Below are positions 45,813 to 56,046 of a DNA stretch of 64,000 nt, piece by piece (the stretch's first letter is position 1; each line of letters starts with the position of its first letter). The stretch spans positions 19,667,584-19,731,583 of the forward strand of contig NC_081549.1 of NCBI RefSeq assembly GCF_901000735.1. Reading direction: 5' to 3'. The notes beneath the pieces were generated by a model. That model saw nothing but the letters and a program-made list of their open reading frames with translations. It ran no database searches and was not told where the DNA came from. The DNA is from Corylus avellana (taxonomy: Eukaryota; Streptophyta; Magnoliopsida; Fagales; Betulaceae). Made by a program: the position numbers and the translations under genes.

Positions 45813-47651
45813 TGTTAGAATATATGGAAAATATATTATATTTTCTATATATTCTATAATTATGCTGATATTGAAATATTCTTTATTTATGGGTTGATTG
45901 TAATCATATATTAGGATTGTAATCAAATCAAGTGGATTTGATTACCAAACTTATATTTAGACATTACCCTATAAATAGGGACCTTTGTATTGTAAACAAA
46001 TCAAGTTAATGAGCACAATGTAGCCCTTAGGGGTATTCCGAGTGGTGGACGTAGGTGTCTAACACCGAACCACCTGTAAGTTCTTTGTGTTTATTTTCTA
46101 TATTGCTTCCGCTTATATTCCCTCATATTTATTATTTCAACATGGTATCAGAGCCATTGGCTTACGCCAGTCGATCTAATGGTCCTGTGAATTACATATT
46201 TTTCTTCAATCTATTGTTTTGTTTCTTAAAAAAAAAAAAAAAAAAAAAACTCTCTCACGCACGTAGAGAAGGGAAACAATTGCACGATAAGTCATCGCCG
46301 GAGACGACCAGATCATCTTCCTCCGGCCGCTTGCCCAGCCATCCTTGTCCAACTCCTCTCACCAAGACCTCGGTGGTCTCTCTCATGCTCAAGCTGCCAG
46401 ATCTGGCGCATCTCCAACCGTTCCAGTCAACGGAACCGGCACTGCATCCGGCGTCATCCCCCCTTCCAAGCAGAGCCGCGCCACCCTTTTCGGCTTCTCC
46501 GGCATCAGCCCGCTTGCAGTGCCGGTCTCTCTCAGCCCACTTACAATTGCACGATAAGTCATCGCCGGAGACGACCAGATCATCTTCCTCCGGCGTCAGC
46601 CCACCGTCCACCGGGCCGCGACCCACAAACACCACTCAGACCACGCCGGAAAAAGCCACTGCCGGCCTTAGTCTTCGGCTTTCTCCGGCGTCCAGATCTA
46701 CTCCTCCGATTATGCCAGTGCCTTTCCTCCTGTCATTCATGGCCATTTCTGTTGCAGCAAAATATGCAGAGAAACAGGAAGAAAGAAGGGGACAGGCGTG
46801 GAGAAACTGGTGAAAAAAAAAAAAGAAAAAAAAAAAGGATGAAGAAGCGGTCCAAGTGGACCACATCACGCGCGCCACGCGTCAGTTAGGTTAGGTGTGC
46901 CGATCTGATAACCGCCCAAGTGGGCTCATTTTCTTTTTATTTTTGGCTCATTGTCAGCCCTGGCCAGTAGTCGGCCCCCTTTTTTTTTGGCTCATTGTCA
47001 GCCCTGGCCCGTTGTCGGCCCTTTTTTATTTTTGGCTCGTTGTCAGCCTTGGCCCGTTGTCGGCCCCTTTTATTTTTTGGCTCGTTGTCAGCCCTAGCCC
47101 GTTGTCGGGCCCTTTTGAAGTTTGGCTCATTGTCAGCCCTGGCCAGTTGTCGGCCCATTTTGGAGTTTGGCCTGTTGTCAGGCCTTTTGAATCTGCATTC
47201 ACCAGCCATCTGCGCAGTCGCTTGCCGCCCGCCAGCCTTTATCTCTTCTGGTAGTCGTCATCATTGTTTCATATTTCAAACTCAAGGTTCCAGAATATTC
47301 CACCTTGAGTTTGAGGGGGGATGTTAGAATATATGGAAAATATATTATATTTTCTATATATTCTATAATTATGCTGATATTGAAATATTCTTTATTTATG
47401 GGTTGATTGTAATCATATATTAGGATTGTAATCAAATCAAGTGGATTTGATTACCAAACTTATATTTAGACATTACCCTATAAATAGGGACCTTTGTATT
47501 GTAAACAAATCAAGTTAATGAGCACAATGTAGCCCTTAGGGGTATTCCGAGTGGTGGACGTAGGTGTCTAACACCGAACCACCTGTAAGTTCTTTGTGTT
47601 TATTTTCTATATTGCTTCCGCTTATATTCCCTCATATTTATTATTTCAACA
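45813..47651 (+). mobile_element. Small non-autonomous LTR retrotransposon (TRIM-like), young
   Basis: Two 330-bp LTRs, 45813-46142 and 47322-47651, appear identical base for base and run from TGTTAGAATATATGG to TTATTTCAACA. The primer binding site TGGTATCAGAGCCATTGG (46143-46160) is a perfect 18-nt match to the initiator Met tRNA 3' end. The purine tract TTGAGGGGGGA precedes the second LTR. The ~1.18-kb interior has no gag, protease, reverse transcriptase or integrase. If the LTR ends at ...TTTCA, a 4-bp ACAC lies on both outer flanks. It is inserted in the CACTA element. The interior holds a duplicated ~50-bp block (46276 and 46544) and the tandem array at 46938-47190. Confidence 0.9.
46938..47190. 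repeat. Tandem array of ~46-bp units inside the TRIM element
   Basis: Five to six units of TTTTTGGCTC(A/G)TTGTCAG CCCTGGCC(C/A)GT TGTCGGCCC, with spacer lengths varying by a few bases. It gives an open repetitive frame on both strands, which explains the apparent 119- and 90-residue products. Confidence 0.85.
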
Positions 47652-47728
47652 CAAATATATATTAATACAATTAAGTATGTCGAAAATAACATACAATATC
47701 ATGTGCAATATCGGCATAGCCCCTCAAC

Positions 47729-48004
47729 CTAGTCGAGTGTGGCATATTTCTCTCGTATTTCCTTGTTCTTTTTAGCCAAATCCTCAACATGTTCGCAGAT
47801 TTCTCCCTTTTTATGATCTGCAATCTGCTTCCAAGTAGGTGCACCTATGCCCACAATATCACTAGTACGAACAAGATTTCTAGTGCACATACGTAATTTC
47901 TGACCGCTTTGACCTACAGGCTGACCCGCACTATTGAACTCAACGACAATCCTCTCCCAATTTTCCATACCCCACATATTAAGCGGACCACTTACAGTGC
48001 ACAC
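47729..48004 (-). pseudogene. Transposase_24-type CACTA protein, N-terminal piece
   Basis: The minus strand reads MENWERIVVEFNSAGQPVGQ and later VGIGAPTWKQIADHKKGEI. This is the (R/I)-VEFN-GQPVG start followed by the P-W-K block of the family. It is immediately flanked by a MITE (48013-48445) and by the LTR element. Confidence 0.7.
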
Positions 48005-48012
48005 ATGAAATT

Positions 48013-48445
48013 TAGGAAAAATTACACTTTACCCCCCCCCCCCCAAAGTTTGGGGCGATTTGCAATTCGACCTCCAAAGTTTCAATTTTGGCAATTCATC
48101 CACCCAAAGTTTCAAATTTTTACAATTCGACCAATATCATCCCAAAATTTCCATATTGCCCATAATTTTTATTTTTTATAAAAAAAAAAATTAAAAAAAA
48201 AAGAGGGGTGCAAAAATGGCCAAATGGCCAAATGGGTGGCTCGAATTTTTTTTTTTTAATTTTTTTATTTTATAAAAAATTAAAAAATTAGGGGAAACAT
48301 TTGAAGTTTTGGATACAATTGGTCAAATTGCAAAAATTGAAACTTGGGAGGGGGGGTGGGGGGGTGTGGATTGTCAAAATTGAAACTTTGGAGATCGAAT
48401 TGCAAATCGCCCAAAACTTTTGGAGGTAAAATATAATTTTTCCTA
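48013..48445. repeat. MITE family A, copy 3, inside the CACTA element
   Basis: Left arm GGAAAAATTACACTTTACCC, right arm AAAATATAATTTTTCC, with CAATTCGACC(T/A) and the GTGCAAAAATGGCCA core as in the other two copies. The flanks are AAATTTA before and AAATTTA after the terminal CCTA. C- and G-homopolymers sit in the arms. Confidence 0.65.
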
Positions 48446-49304
48446 AAATTTATTTTCTTTATCTGTATTTATGTTTAACACATGAATCACGTATAAAGTT
48501 ATATGTAATAATTATAGCATATGAACGACATCACTATAAGATTTATAACATAAATAAATATGGAACATATATGTACCTATTGTTTGGACCTCATTACGTG
48601 CTAACACAGGATGATCATCCGGCTCCTATATGTCATCTGTCACATGATATTGCCCATCCGGCTTCTGTGTGTCAACTATCTCATAATCCCACCGATGTGT
48701 GGAGTGAGGCCTATTCTCATCATCGCCATTGAACGGATTGAATTGTGGGTCGATTAGCCTATCCATGTTATTATATAAATGTTGATCATTAGCCCATTCA
48801 CCGTCATCATGAACTTGATCCTGAGGTGGTATAGGTCGGTATATTCTGGCCTGTAGGTCTTGTGTTTCATCATTGTGGTATGAAGCCGATTGTTGTGATG
48901 ACGTCTTTTCACCGAAATCTCTCGTACTGGTAGCTTCAAGTATGCTCTTTTCCTTGGCATATTTTTCTCCTACAGGATAAACAAGGAAGGTGAGATCACA
49001 CTCAAATACATTAGAATAAATATATATACAGTTCTTGTAATTACAAACAATTATAATAATTTAAAAAAAAAAACGGATACCCATGTCGTTTGGAAGTAGG
49101 TCGTTTAGTCTTTTGTTGTTTGGAGCGTATGGGTATGTCGGTTGGAGGTAGGTCGTTTCGACAACATTCAACGACATCGTCCGGATCATGAGTAATGTTC
49201 AAGTTGAGCGGCTCACTCTCATGGTAATTAGCACATGAATCATCAGTGCCTTCATCGTCACCAATGTCGTACACATTTTGAGGTGTAGTCTTTACAACAC
49301 AAGA
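48446..49304 (-). pseudogene. CACTA linker pieces between DUF4216 and Transposase_24 regions
   Basis: Minus-strand pieces at 49274-49041 (YDIGDDEGTDDSCANYHESE, acidic) and 48960-48754 lie between the two recognised domains, where CACTA elements carry a low-complexity linker. No conserved domain is seen. Assignment rests on position. Confidence 0.4.
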
Positions 49305-49703
49305 TCAATTGGGGTGCCTTTCATCGGCGACGTAAAATACTTGTGACACTTGCGAAGATAACAGATACGGCTCATCAATAATTTGTTCTCCTGTGTGTAT
49401 CAAGTTTTTAAAATTCACAAGCGTGAACCCATAATGGTCCACCTTGTAGCCCATATCCATTCTTATGTCCGCCGAGTCATACTTGAACAACACATATCTA
49501 ATGTTGTCATAGTACTCTACTTTGATTATTCTAGTCAACTTCTCATGGCTATCAACTGTTGGCACGCACACGCCACTGTTTTGAGTCTTTCTACCTTCAT
49601 CGTGGGCCAAAGTGTCAAACAATGAACCTTCCGCAATAGACCCTTCCAGTGCAAATTTGTTGCGCACGTCATTTTTTAATACTCCAAAGACTCCTGCATA
49701 CAT
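49305..49703 (-). pseudogene. DUF4216 domain remnant of a CACTA transposase gene
   Basis: The minus strand contains VEYYDNIRYVLFKYDSADIR, then KVDHYGFTLVNFKNLIHTGE and PYLLSSQVSQVFYVADERHP. This is the DUF4216 signature that follows the TNP2 transposase in plant En/Spm elements. The frame is open for 132 codons but is isolated from a complete transposase. Confidence 0.8.
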
Positions 49704-49732
49704 TTAACCACCTTGCTCATAGAAGTCATTCA

Positions 49733-50041
49733 TTATATATATACATTACACACACACATATTTGAATATGTCTCAGTCGGATACATCCACCGTAGTGTTA
49801 CCGGTCCACCAAGTCGGCATTTCGAACTAAATGCACAGCAGCATGCACCATGCATGATGGTAAAAAATCCGGGTGAAAATATTTGTTCAAACTTACACAA
49901 AATTATGATGATATCACTCTCGAGTCGGTTTAGATTTGATTCTAACAATGTTTTCGAACGTATGTCTCGAAAGAATAATGACAACTCTAGTAGAGGCCTA
50001 ATAACCTTGTTTGACAAGGATCCGTACAACGCAATAAGCAT
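49733..50041 (-). pseudogene. DUF4218 domain remnant of a CACTA TNP2 transposase
   Basis: The minus strand contains VIRPLLELSLFFRDIRSKTL then LESDIIIILCKFEQIFSPGF and GGPVTLRWMYPTETY. These blocks correspond to the I-EL-FFR-IC-K, L-CKLE-IFPP-FFD and GPV-YRWMYP blocks of DUF4218. The preceding Transposase_21 catalytic region is absent. Confidence 0.75.
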
Positions 50042-50764
50042 ACGTTGTTAAAATATAAATGGGTATGGGAGGCTTTGGGTAAAGTTGTGCCAGTGGTATT
50101 ATGTCCTGCATTTACGTCATTGAAGATGACGGCTTAATGCATTCCTCCGCTACCGATTCTGCGTAGCTGTGCTATCAAGTTTTTTCAGAGTTATTATTAG
50201 ACGATCTCAGCACCATTCTGCATATCTTTTTTTTTTTTTTTTTAGGTGCTATCAAGTTTTTTAAGAGCTAGGATCTGAGCGGTAGTCAAAATATCTACCT
50301 AAAAAATACAAATTTTAAATTTAGTTACTATTTTTTTGGGATTTTCTTTTTTGCATTCTACCCACTATCTCTCTACCATCTCTTCTCTCCTTACTTTTTT
50401 TTTTTTTTTTTTTTAGTTTATTATTTTATTATTTTTAAAATATATATAATATTTTTTTATTTTTTTTATTATTGTCACAGATGTTTCATCTATGGTTCAA
50501 GATCTCTCATTTGAACATTAACTGTCTAGAAAGATCCTAACGGTCCATTTCCAAATGGACAGAGAGGATTGTGTTCAATGAATTGATTCTTTTAAGGTGT
50601 ATAATTTGCATTGGAACTTGTCAAAGAACAACGATTAATTGCATTAATATCGTGCAGGTTTGGTGTTGGCTCCTATAAATCGTCAACTAAAAATGAACAA
50701 ATCACTTATCCAGTTTCAGTTTCATATTCTGTGTGAGATCGAGAGATTTCTGTGAGATCGAGAG

Positions 50765-51793
50765 ATTGAGAGATGGGAAATACCTGGGCGTTGGGGGAGT
50801 GAGAGAGAGAGGGACCTGGGCGCCGGGGAGTGAGAGAGAGAGGGAGCTGATGATGACAGGGTTTGTTGGTAGAGGGGGAAGAGGGATCTGATGATTAGAG
50901 GGTTTGCCAGCCAGTGAGAGAGAGCACTATCTGGCCAGCCGGTTTGACTGTGGGAGATGGTGGGTGGGGATTGGTGGGACACTGGGTGGGTGGAGATAGG
51001 GAATCGGAGATGGAGAGGGGGCACCGGCGGGGGAGAGGGAAAATATTGAGGGGAAACTAGGCACCGGGAGCGAGGGAGAGGCAAAATTAAGTGCGCGCTT
51101 CCCAAAAATAATTTCGGGGTGACTGCTATCCAAGTGTGGGGGTGGGAAAATATTGAGGGGAAACTAGGCATGGGGGAGAGGAAAAATTAAGTGCGCAGTC
51201 CCCAAAAATAATTTTGGAGCGCCTGCTATCCAAGCGTCCTTAATTTGGAGCGCTTTCAAGTTAAACGCCTTTTATGGCAAGTGTTCCTAATTAAGGGCGT
51301 CTGACTGGCAAGTGCTCCTAATTAAGTGCGCTTGGATAGCAAGCACCCCGAATTAAGGACGCTTGGCCAAAAAGCGCATTTAATTAGGGGCGCTTGCCAG
51401 CCAGGTGCCCCTAATTATGGGCACATGGATAGCAAGCGCCTCGAATTAAGGACGGTTGGCCAGAAAGCGCCCTTAATTAATTAAATTGGGGCGTGCCCTA
51501 TTGGAACGCTCCTTTTTAAGGGGGCGTTTTTCTGCACAAACGTTGTTAATTTTATTTCGAGTCATTTACACATTAAAATGTCTGCATATATGGATGTTTT
51601 ATTAAAGCACCCCTATTTCAAGCGTTAGTAAACTTTTTTTTTTTTTTTTTTTCTTTAGTGACACTATGAGGATCTCCTTCCATTAATGAAATATATATGG
51701 TAAATCACACTATACAAGGAAAATCACACTTTAGTGGTATCTAGGCTATTATCATATTGGACAAAGAGCCTCTCCTATAAAAGGGGTACACCT
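50765..51793. repeat. Dispersed duplication of CACTA end plus flank, copy 1
   Basis: GA-rich text (GTGAGAGAGAGAGGGA, GGGAGATGGTGGGTGGGGAT), the subterminal array and 130 bp past the element edge (to ACACCTCCA) are repeated at 56047-56933. Similarity is highest in the outer flank, roughly 97% by eye, and lower with indels inside the array. Confidence 0.8.
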
Positions 51794-51961
51794 CCATTTT
51801 AAATAAAAGAAATTGAAGGAATTTGAAATGAAGAAAATCCTTTCCCCACACAAATAAATTACTGTACTCCCAAAAAAATAACTCACGTGATCCCAACTCC
51901 CAAGACCCATAATTGTGAAGAAAAAAAAAGAATTGAGCTCGAAAAGGAAACTAAAAAATAT

Positions 51962-53229
51962 GGGAAAGGCTTAGGTGCGGTAGTCCAAAACTACCGCACC
52001 CTGCGGTAGCCCAAAACGTGGTCGTTTTGGGCATTAAACGACCACGTTTTAGGCTACCAAAGTGAAATAGAAAGAAAAATAATAAAATATTAAAATATTC
52101 AATAATTAAAAAATAAAAGCTATTAAAAAATTTAAAAAAAAATTAAAGAAAAAGAAAAATTGAAAAATTAAAGGGGTGGCTCCTTTGCCAAAATGGTGGC
52201 CGAACCACCCCATTTTGGTCAAGGGGGTGGCTGGAGCCACCCCATGAACGGACTGGGGGTGGACAAACCACCCCCATGGACAAGGGGTGGTCCGGCCACC
52301 CCCAAAAGGCCAAAAGAAAAAAGAAAAAAGAAAAAAGAAAAAAGAAAAACGGTTTGGGTTTTGGGGGTGGCCGGATCACCCCAAACCACCCCCACACGTA
52401 CACACACAGAATGGTTGGTTTGCTTTGCCGGAAAACACAGAACTAGTCCTCCAAAATCTCCTCCAGGTAAGTCTCTTCAAATTTCCTTCACAAAGCTACA
52501 CACTCCAAAAACCTAAAATCTTCTAAGCTCAAAAACCTCAATCTAAATTGCTAAAACCTTCCCATCGCATTGGTTTTGCAGTGACCCAAACTACACCCAC
52601 TAAATCAAACTCTTTACTAATATAACCCATCAAAAATTGTTGCTTTCTTTGATATAACTATGTGGGTCTCTACAAAACCTTCAATTTCTAACATTTCTTT
52701 GCTTTCTATTCATTCACACCAAAACCCATTTCTCAGTTTGCCCCATATCTCACTCCCACATAGTCATTCTCAATCTTTGCAAAAGACCCAAGTTTATTGT
52801 GGTATCCGTGAGCGGATTGATACTATAAAAAATACCCAAAAAACTCTTCTCTTCACTTCACTTCCACCTCTGTTGCCATGTTGAATGATCAGAGACTCAC
52901 AAGCACTAGCCATGAAGAAGACAATCAGGATCAAGAAGAACAAATCCGGAACATCCACGCCCTGACCCCACCACCACCGGCGAATCGTGGCCGTTGAAGA
53001 GAAGTTTGGGAAACAAGCAGCCACAGATCATCTTCCATGTCCATCCTTTTCTTTTTCTTTTATTTTTTTAATAGTTTTTATTTTTTATTTTTTAATTATT
53101 GAATATTTTAATATTTAATGAATTTTATATTATTACTTTTAATATTTTAATATTTTTCTTTTTAAACGACCACCTTTTGGGCTACCGCAGGGTGCGGTAG
53201 TTTTGGACTACCGCACCTAAGCCTTGCCC
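51962..53229 (+). mobile_element. Pack-MULE: Mutator-type element carrying host gene sequence
   Basis: The perfect 9-bp TSD AAAAAATAT is at 51953-51961 and 53230-53238. TIRs begin GGGAAAGGCTTAGGTGCGG on the left and GGGCAAGGCTTAGGTGCGG on the right (reverse complement). They continue for about 60 bp with a nested GTGCGGTAGTCCAAAACTAC hairpin. Next come A/T-rich spacers and a GGTGG/CCACC inverted block (52170-52390). The unique interior from about 52405 to 53040 includes an ATP synthase gamma fragment and splice-like signals (CCAGGTAAGT at about 52464, TTTTGCAG near 52581). No transposase is present. Confidence 0.88.
52660..52842 (+). pseudogene. atpC: Captured 5' coding fragment of chloroplast ATP synthase gamma subunit
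   Basis: From the ATG at 52660 the frame reads MWVSTKPSISNISLL, a Ser-rich transit-peptide stretch, and then YCGIRERIDTIKNTQK. ATPC proteins begin their mature part (C)GLREL(R)DRIDSVKNTQKITEAMK, and plant transit peptides of this gene contain MWVSSKPS. Relative to that, three residues of the RELRDR block are missing. After NTQK the homology ends abruptly (TLLFTSLPP). Only about 61 codons were captured. A downstream piece at about 52870-53030 looks like another acquired segment of unknown origin. Confidence 0.75.
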
Positions 53230-53238
53230 AAAAAATAT

Positions 53239-54347
53239 AATATTTTGTTAGCAAGATCCTGACTATCCAGTACTAGGTGGCGAATTCAGTTGGATTAGTT
53301 ACAACCTACCTTAATTAATAAATGGTATCAAAATTTGGATGGCCGTAATCACATATAACTTGCTTCTTGTTTTCATGATCAGTGTTGTGCCCTTGGAATT
53401 ATGATCCTCTTCAATTTATTTAAATTTGATAATATCCAATTAGTTATAATATATGAGTATTTTTGTCATCTCAAAAAATAAAAAGACAAAAATACTCTTC
53501 CACTATAAGAATCGTGTTCCCCGTTACTATTTGATCAGGCTTTTCATAAAGTAAAATGTTCCATCAATAATTCTTAGTGGCAGTGCGATGCTAATCGAGG
53601 AAGAATAGGATAGCTGTAAACTTTGTCCAACTTTCAGAAATTGAAAAAAAAAATCGAAAGAATAAGAAGGACCACTATTTTTTTTTTTTTTTTTTTGAAA
53701 AAAAAAAAAAAAATCAATAACTGGGCTTATTGTATGCCTGCAAAAATAAAGGGCTTATGGCAACTTGTGGGACGGATATTAAAATGAAGCCCACGGGGCT
53801 TATGGCAACTTGTGGGACGGATATTAAAATGAAGCCCACGAACCCTTCTCAGCTTCAACTAAACATTATAAACGTTATGTGCACTTAATTCCAAGTGTAT
53901 ACTTTCCCTTTTCCCTCATCTTAATTAGCAAAAAAAAAAAAAAAAAAAATTCCAAGTGTATACTTTCTGATTTAACAGTTAAAATTACTATTGGATATAA
54001 AATTTAATGATGATTTGTACTATTATGCATTTGAGATTACATGTACCATTTATCATTAGAGTAATGCTATTCAATGTACCTTTGGATCAACACCGTTTAA
54101 AAAAAAAAAAAAAAAAAAATTGTAAGTGCTGATTCAATATTGGTTAATTTGTATTGTCACTTTATCTAGTTGTATAGAATTATGAATCTACTAAATATTA
54201 TTACTCATCTCATTAAACATTACAGTATGAATATGAGGGCAAAGCACCCCAACCATCTCAGTAGCCAAAAAAGACCATTCTCTCCCTAATATATAAGAGG
54301 CTATTAGCTCACATGATACATCATGGGCCTATTAGCTCATGATAGTC
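53239..54347. other. Intergenic, includes a 2 x 45-bp perfect tandem repeat
   Basis: AT-rich with poly-A/T runs. A perfect tandem duplication of a 45-bp unit (GGGCTTATGGCAACTTGTGG...) is at 53751-53795 and 53796-53840. No gene is recognised. Confidence 0.6.
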
Positions 54348-55705
54348 TAGGAGTGACAAAATGGATACCTAATACGACCCGATTATGATCAGCGGGTACC
54401 AATTACACGATTAGTCTATACATAGATATGACCCGTTTAGCTAAACGGGTAATCGGGTCTGACACGATTATGACACGAAAATAGTCGGGTAACCCGACAC
54501 GACCCGTTTAAAATAACCGGGTCTAATCGGGTAGACACGACTCGACATGACCCGTTAAAACCTTAAACTATTAAAAAAAAAAAAAAATCAAAATTGTAAT
54601 AATAATACATCAATACACTGTCAATGCAAAAAATTGAGTTCCAAGATATTAAAGGCTCTAATAAAGGATAAGAAAAAAAAAATGGAAAGTGACCGTAATT
54701 GTACTCCAAAAGAAATTACTAAACTCATGATTTCACCTAAACTTAAAACAAGCAAGCATATTGACTAAGTTCATTTATTAAAATAATTTTTAGTATAAAG
54801 AAATTTAATTTTGCTCAAATTCCATTCCACTAAAAAAGAATTATGTATATTTCAACACGAAATATGATATCTGTAATCTGTTGAAATTAAATGTCTCATA
54901 ACAGAGATGAATTTTGCAAATCATTTGAAAAAAAAAAAAAATTAAGGGCAAAAAGCAAGAAGAATGTTTTTAAATTAAAATCATTTAATTAAATATTTAA
55001 ATATAAAAAAGGCCCTACCTAAATTTGTTATCTTAGGCCTCAAAATCTATTAAGTCGGATTTACTCGAGGAGTTGGCTTGAACGCTAGCTTGGTTACTAG
55101 TAAGCCACTTGGCCCTCATCGATACCTCATAAAGCATAAAGTCTAAGTAAGGACAAAACTAAAATTTTTATTTGAAACTGATCAAAATATGAATGAGATT
55201 GAGGGGTAAATTGTGTCAACATTTCCATCATAGCAATAAAGAAAAATATAATACAAAAAAGCTAACAAAAACAAAATAATAATAATAAAAAAGAAACAAA
55301 ACTCAAAACTACATCAACATTAAATTCATAATTCATTACAAATACTTGTCCACTTGAAGGTCTTGAAGGATCCATGATCCATCTCATGTAATCAAAGATA
55401 TGAATTATGAAACACTATAAATATGCTTATTTATTTATTTATTTTTAACTGGGTCTGGTGGATACCCGTCAGACCTAGACAATAACTAGGTCTAACGGGT
55501 ACTTGCCAGACCTAAACAGTAACAGGGTCTAACGGGTACCTACTAGACCTGAACAGTAACCGTGTCAGGCGGATCGACCTGCCAGACACGAATTAACCGG
55601 GTCTTAAACGGGTAGACCTGATTAAGACCCGAACCTGATAAGACCAAACCCAATACTTATTTTTTTGTGTCGGGTTCACGGGTCGTGTCAAAATTGTTAG
55701 CCCTA
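54348..55705. mobile_element. Non-autonomous DNA element with ACCCGACACGACCCG ends, 1.36 kb
   Basis: Left edge TAGGAGTGACAAAATGG, right edge (reverse-complemented) TAGGGCTAACAATTTTGAC, followed inward on both sides by CGGGTC/GACCCG-rich blocks. The flanking 8-mers are similar but not identical (TGATAGTC and ATGATACA), so the TSD is uncertain. The interior is AT-rich and non-coding. Confidence 0.5.
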
Positions 55706-56046
55706 ATGATACATCATAGGCCTCAAGACCAATATCAACTCACCAGAAGAATAACGGGCTACAACTCTCAGCACATCTAGGGCAAGTCTAAGTAGATGAC
55801 TTAATTTTAGCCATAGGCCTTTATACCAGGTATAAGCCATAAACTTAATTATTGGATATTTGGCAGATTTTTCTCAAATGAACTAACTTAGGCATCAGAG
55901 TACGACGCGCTGACACCCCACCGACGAGTCCTCTAATGATTTATTGTCTTGTAGGAGCGTAAAGATTAAAGAGAAAAAAAAAAAAAAAGCCTCGAAGAGC
56001 ACGAAGAACATGCATATCTCACAAATCAGAAACTGTTAGACAAAAA
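55706..56046. other. Intergenic, nothing recognised
   Basis: No open frame or repeat of note. A poly-A tract lies at about 55975-55988. Confidence 0.4.

Larger units (their letters stand above)
43972..51660 (-). mobile_element. Decayed CACTA (En/Spm) transposon with nested insertions
   Basis: Coding remnants on the minus strand run in CACTA order: DUF4218 (50041), DUF4216 (49703), then a Transposase_24-type protein (48004 to 45089). The proposed right edge TTCTTTAGTG (51651-51660) and left edge CACTTTAAAAAA (43972) are imperfect CACTA-type ends with ACA on both outer sides (43969-43971 and 51661-51663). Subterminal arrays of GCGC(T/C)TTG and AATTAAG motifs lie at 51200-51540 and, weaker, GGGGGCGCTTGG/AAGCGCCCCC at 44090-44230. 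The Transposase_21 catalytic part is missing between DUF4218 and the array. The exact left edge is an inference. Confidence 0.65.

Noticed and set aside
46055..46813. 252-codon open frame in the LTR element
   Set aside because: It begins inside the LTR, passes through poly-A-coded lysines and a duplicated block, and has no gag-like or other domain. It is treated as element interior.
52143..52526. Trp/Pro/Gly-rich frames on both strands
   Set aside because: They come from the GGTGG/CCACC inverted block of the Pack-MULE and have no independent support.
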